From Casp-actino8 sp001510455 (lineage in GTDB: Bacteria > Actinomycetota > Acidimicrobiia > Acidimicrobiales > Ilumatobacteraceae), in contig JAQCIK010000026.1 in assembly GCA_027592035.1 (NCBI GenBank), forward strand, positions 1 through 25,656: 25,656 nucleotides of DNA. Direction: 5' to 3'. Both the position numbers and the translations under genes were made by a program. The notes beneath the pieces were generated by a model, which worked only from the letters and a program-made list of their open reading frames with translations, was not told the origin of the DNA and did no database searches. How positions within the stretch are numbered: the stretch's first letter is position 1; each line of letters begins with the position of its first letter. Below are positions 22,743 to 25,656 of this stretch, piece by piece.

Positions 22743-22748
22743 TATGGT
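22743..22748 (+). promoter_or_regulatory. Leaderless-type -10 box of the SCP2 gene
   Basis: TATGGT is seven bases before the ATG at 22756, right after the enolase stop. No Shine-Dalgarno sequence lies between them. Confidence 0.45.
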
Positions 22749-22755
22749 CCCGGTC

Positions 22756-23163
22756 ATGAGCCACGATTTCCTTTCCGACGAATGGATGGACGCTGCCCGC
22801 GCCATCCGGGCCAAGTACGAGGGTCAGACGCCCAAGATTTCGGCTGTCATCCGTATCAATCAGGTGATCACCGACGTGCCCTTCGGAAGTGGCGAGATCA
22901 AGAGCTACGTCGACACATCGTCGGGTGACATGCAGATGGAACTCGGAGAGCTCGAGGGTCCCGATGCCACTGTCACCACTGATTGGGCCACGGCCCGGGC
23001 CATGTTCGCCATTGGTGATCAGGCGGCGGCGATGCAGGCATTCATGACGGGCAAGATCAAGGTCGAAGGCGACATGATGAAGATCATGTCGATGCAGACC
23101 GCGGTTCCTCAGAGCGACGTCACTCTGAAGATCGCCGAAGAGATCAAGTCCATCACGAACTGA
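22756..23163 (+). CDS. SCP2 sterol-binding domain protein
   Basis: This 135-residue protein is a stand-alone SCP2 (sterol carrier) domain, a small fold with a hydrophobic tunnel that carries acyl chains, acyl-CoA or sterols. Visible family features are the first helix after MSHDFLSDEWMDAARAIRAKY, strands around INQVITDVPFGSGEIKSYVD, the segment PDATVTTDWATARAMFAIGD and the characteristic AFMTGKIKVEGDMMKIM near the C terminus. It has no signal peptide. The start at 22756 is preferred over a GTG at 22744 because of the TATGGT box just upstream and the family N terminus. It ends overlapping the convergent transporter gene by 11 bases. The ligand is unknown. Confidence 0.93.
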   Translation: MSHDFLSDEWMDAARAIRAKYEGQTPKISAVIRINQVITDVPFGSGEIKSYVDTSSGDMQMELGELEGPDATVTTDWATARAMFAIGDQAAAMQAFMTGKIKVEGDMMKIMSMQTAVPQSDVTLKIAEEIKSITN

Positions 23164-24646
23164 CGTCCGCTCCGACACGGCGCTCGGTCGACACGACGAA
23201 CGAGGCCGCAGTGAAAGACACCAACGTGACAGCGAAGGCGACCGCAAAAGCGACGTGGTACGACGACGAGACTCCACCCGAGACCGTCGCCTGCTGAACG
23301 GTCGTCATCACCACCGCTCCGAGCACGGCGCCGATCTGGTTCATGAGTTGCTGCATGGCTCCGGCCACTCCGAGATCACGATCGTCGACGGCGTTGGCCA
23401 CCAACGACGTGAGGGCCGGGTTGGCGATTCCGATACCGGCACCCGAGAGGGCCAAGGCGATCACCACGAACCACAGTGCAGTGTCCGGTGAAACGAAGGC
23501 GAACAACGCCATCGACGTCGCCACGCTCGCGGCACCGAACATGCCGGTCGCCCGCTCACCGATGCGAAGAGTGACGAGACTCGCCAAGGGTGCGATCAAC
23601 GCGAAAACGAGTGGTCTGGCGATCACCACGAGGGAGATGCGCGAGGTGCTGTAGCCAAGAACGTCGCTCATGATCAACGGCGCCATGAGGAATCCACCCA
23701 TGTAGGCGAAGTTGCTCAGTGACTGCGACAGGATCGGCAGCGCGATGTTGCGAGTCCGGACCCAGTGGAGAGGCAACAAGGGGTGAGCCGTACTTCGCTC
23801 GACCGACACGAACCAACGCAAAGAGAGCGCGCCGACGACGAGCAGACCGATGATGATCGGATTGGCCCAACCCCAACGCGGACCCTGGTTGACACCGGCC
23901 AGGATCGCCGTGGCTGCCACACCGAGAGCGATCGAACCACGAACGTCGAATTTCACGTCCGGTGCTCGTTCGGTATCGGGCAGGAGCCAGAAGGCGATCA
24001 CCACTCCGATCACGCACAACGGGGCCTGCACGGCGAAGATGACCCGCCATCCGAACGCTTCGACGATCGGCGCTCCGGCCACCACTCCGAGCACGGGCGC
24101 GATGGCGTTGACGAAGGCCCAGTAACTCAGAGGTCTCACCCGCTGATCGGCAGGAAAGAGCCGGTTGATGTAGGCCATGGTCGCCGGACCGGTCGCGGCA
24201 CCGAGGGTGGCCGACAGCGTTCGGAAGGCGATCATCGAGCCCGCACTCCACGCGAGGGCGGTGAGCAACGCGAAGACTCCGGCCCCGAGCAGACCACCGA
24301 TGAAGACCCGCTTGTGTCCCCACAGATCGCCGGCTTTGCCGTAGGCCGGGCCGACCACTCCGAACGCGAGCATCGGGCCCGTGATGCTCCACGACACGAT
24401 CGACACCGACGACCCGAACTCGTCGGCGATCGACTGCAACGAGACCACGAGGATCGTGATGGTGAATCCGACGGTGAAGAGTGCGGTCAATACGACGAGC
24501 AGCAATGCCCACTCGCGCTCGATCGGCACTCGTCGACCGAGCCAACGGCGGAAAAGATTCGGCCACGGAACGACACCGATTTCGTCGACTCCGGCCGAGT
24601 CGACGTTGAGTGTCTGGCGATCAGGCGTGCGGGCCTCGGAGCCCAC
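23153..24646 (-). CDS. MFS transporter, DHA2 (EmrB/QacA)-like
   Basis: The 497-residue membrane protein is a major facilitator of the drug:H+ antiporter type 2 class, expected to have 14 transmembrane helices. Motif A is seen as GKAGDLWGHKRVFIGGLL after the second helix and motif-C-like glycines in YWAFVNAIAPVLGVVAGAPI. FGWRVIFAVQAPLCVIGVVIA is typical of EmrB/QacA relatives. The N terminus (residues 1-40) is cytoplasmic and hydrophilic. It begins with GTG three bases after the SDR stop, with no strong ribosome binding site, suggesting translational coupling. The exported compound is unknown. Co-transcription with a lipid-type SDR may hint at a lipid or hydrophobic metabolite. Confidence 0.92.
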   Translation of the reverse strand: MGSEARTPDRQTLNVDSAGVDEIGVVPWPNLFRRWLGRRVPIEREWALLLVVLTALFTVGFTITILVVSLQSIADEFGSSVSIVSWSITGPMLAFGVVGPAYGKAGDLWGHKRVFIGGLLGAGVFALLTALAWSAGSMIAFRTLSATLGAATGPATMAYINRLFPADQRVRPLSYWAFVNAIAPVLGVVAGAPIVEAFGWRVIFAVQAPLCVIGVVIAFWLLPDTERAPDVKFDVRGSIALGVAATAILAGVNQGPRWGWANPIIIGLLVVGALSLRWFVSVERSTAHPLLPLHWVRTRNIALPILSQSLSNFAYMGGFLMAPLIMSDVLGYSTSRISLVVIARPLVFALIAPLASLVTLRIGERATGMFGAASVATSMALFAFVSPDTALWFVVIALALSGAGIGIANPALTSLVANAVDDRDLGVAGAMQQLMNQIGAVLGAVVMTTVQQATVSGGVSSSYHVAFAVAFAVTLVSFTAASFVVSTERRVGADVSS

Positions 24647-24649
24647 GAT

Positions 24650-25528
24650 TCACGACTTGGGAACGAGAGACGACATCGCCGACGTGAGTCCGGCGACCGT
24701 CCAACGATCGTTCTGCTTGATCTCCTCGGCATTGGTCCACGACTGCACGCGCGTGACCTGACCACCCTGAACGAAGAACGTCTCACCCGAGAACTCGCAG
24801 GCTTCCGACGAGAGGTACGCGACGAGCGGACTCACGTTGGCCGGATCCCAGACGTCGAACGAGCCGTCCTTGGCCGCCATCACGTCCTCGAGACCGGGAG
24901 TGGCGAGGGTCAGGCGCGTACGAGCCGCCGGGGCGATGGAGTTGCTCTTCACGTTGTAGCGAGACAGTTCCTTGGCGCAGATCTGACTGAAAGTGGCGAT
25001 ACCCGACTTGGCGGCTCCGTAGTTGCCTTGTCCGGGGTTGGAGAACAGACCTGACGTACTCGAGGTGTGAACGATGTTGCGCACCTTGGTCGAGCCGTTC
25101 TTCGACTGCTCGCGCCAGTACGCCGCCGCGTGGCGCGTGGGCGCGAAGTGGCCCTTCAGGTGCACGGCGATCACCGCGTCCCACTCGGCTTCCGACATGT
25201 TGACGAGCACGCGATCACGAAGGATGCCGGCGTTGTTCACCAGGATGTCGAGGTCACCGAACGTCTCGACGGCCTGATCGATCATGTGCTTGGCCCCGTC
25301 CCAGTCCGCGACGTTGTCGGTGTTGACGATGGCCTCGCCACCCATGGCCCGGATGTCGGCGACCGTCTGCTCGGCCGGGGTCTGATCGGAGCCCGAACCA
25401 TCGTTCGCTCCACCCAGGTCGTTGACGACCACCTTGGCACCTTCGGCTGCGAACAACAGGGCGTGTTCGCGACCGAGACCTCGACCGGCTCCGGTGATGA
25501 TGGCGACTCGACCTTGCAGCGCACCCAT
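24650..25528 (-). CDS. Short-chain dehydrogenase/reductase, MFE-2/17beta-HSD4-like
   Basis: This 292-residue SDR has the cofactor motif TGAGRGLG (residues 12-19), NNAG (98-101), serines at 156-157 in HTSSTSG and the YxxxK pair Tyr170-Lys174 (NYGAAKSG). The block KVVVNDLGG followed by a longer loop rich in Gly and Ser, and GGEAIVNTDNV, resembles the hydroxyacyl-CoA dehydrogenase part of multifunctional enzyme 2, suggesting a 3-hydroxyacyl-CoA or steroid-like substrate. It is longer than typical 250-residue SDRs because of a C-terminal extension. The ATG at 25528 has AGGAG seven bases upstream and is preferred over the in-frame start five codons earlier. It is followed at three bases by the MFS gene. 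Confidence 0.92.
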   Translation of the reverse strand: MGALQGRVAIITGAGRGLGREHALLFAAEGAKVVVNDLGGANDGSGSDQTPAEQTVADIRAMGGEAIVNTDNVADWDGAKHMIDQAVETFGDLDILVNNAGILRDRVLVNMSEAEWDAVIAVHLKGHFAPTRHAAAYWREQSKNGSTKVRNIVHTSSTSGLFSNPGQGNYGAAKSGIATFSQICAKELSRYNVKSNSIAPAARTRLTLATPGLEDVMAAKDGSFDVWDPANVSPLVAYLSSEACEFSGETFFVQGGQVTRVQSWTNAEEIKQNDRWTVAGLTSAMSSLVPKS

Positions 25529-25549
25529 GTCTCGACTCCTCACGAACGG

Positions 25550-25570
25550 GCACTCGAACCCTTCGAGTGC
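25550..25570. other. Perfect 9-bp hairpin upstream of the SDR gene
   Basis: GCACTCGAA and TTCGAGTGC are separated by CCC. It lies between the partial gene at the right edge and the SDR ribosome binding site. There is no T-run on either side, so an intrinsic terminator is doubtful. It may be a processing or pause structure between two co-oriented genes. Confidence 0.5.
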
Positions 25571-25587
25571 GCCGGAGAACCTTAGGT

Positions 25588-25656
25588 TCAGGAGCCGAAG
25601 TACGCCAGTTCGACCACGGTGCCACGGGCCACCACCTGACCCGATGTCACCGGCCG
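25588..25656 (-). CDS. C-terminal end of an unidentified protein (partial)
   Basis: The last 22 codons of a minus-strand gene run to the window edge and end in VVARGTVVELAYFGS and a TGA at 25590-25588. The short strand-like tail would suit the last strands of a hot-dog (MaoC-type) dehydratase, which often accompanies MFE-2-like SDRs, but 22 residues are too few to decide. The gene is co-oriented with the SDR and 59 bases upstream of its start. Confidence 0.5.
   Translation of the reverse strand, partial: RPVTSGQVVARGTVVELAYFGS

Noticed and set aside
23765..25054. Long plus-strand frame opposite the MFS and SDR genes
   Set aside because: Both minus-strand genes have complete family motifs; the antisense product is very charged and low in hydrophobic residues.

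Overview
The window is GC-rich (about 60-65% by eye), densely packed chromosomal DNA from a free-living actinobacterium. An IclR-type regulator divergent from leuCD, a long-form SerA with an ACT domain, a LeuA with a Leu-codon leader peptide, an SCP2 protein and frequent leaderless-type promoters all point to Actinomycetota. Class Acidimicrobiia is my best guess, inferred from general style rather than a marker gene. There is no rRNA, tRNA, phage, transposase or CRISPR array, and no gene-free stretch longer than about 300 bases.

Layout, left to right. 1-2736: the 3' part of an ABC1/UbiB-family kinase, a two-domain FKBP lipoprotein and a convergent unknown protein with an acidic linker. 2776-5493: an NdgR/LtbR-like regulator divergent from leuC-leuD across a nested inverted-repeat operator. 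5510-6793: a DEAD-box RNA helicase. 6840-11259 (minus strand): a tightly coupled five-gene unit encoding a DUF4242-like protein, an acyl-CoA-dehydrogenase-fold flavoprotein, and the ATPase, Tat-exported lipoprotein and permease of a NitT/TauT-type ABC importer. 11433-15649: an acyl-CoA synthetase (+), then GDP-L-fucose synthase, a beta-lactamase-fold serine hydrolase and thioredoxin (all -).

15650-16283 is the most unusual stretch. Two 55-58 bp palindromes, 48/55 identical and showing a compensatory base-pair change, flank a 59-codon gene that has its own promoter. Next comes a leuA attenuator: promoter, a ten-residue leader peptide with five Leu codons, an intrinsic terminator and the leuA ribosome binding site. 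leuA, a [3Fe-4S]-type ferredoxin and pyrF (apparent CTG start) follow on the plus strand.

19136-25656: serA (-) with a hairpin beside its ribosome binding site; a GNAT acyltransferase overlapping an NSAR/OSBS-family enolase (+); a leaderless-type SCP2 gene (+); a DHA2-like MFS transporter and an MFE-2-like SDR (-); and the last 22 codons of another minus-strand gene.

Functional themes are leucine synthesis (leuA, leuC, leuD with a dedicated regulator and an attenuator), serine and pyrimidine synthesis, acyl-CoA/lipid metabolism (synthetase, SDR, SCP2), and uptake of an unidentified anionic or organosulfur-like solute linked to a flavoprotein. Convergent genes abut or overlap with almost no room for terminators. 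Six starts carry a TAnnnT box 6-7 nt upstream of the start codon, consistent with leaderless transcripts.
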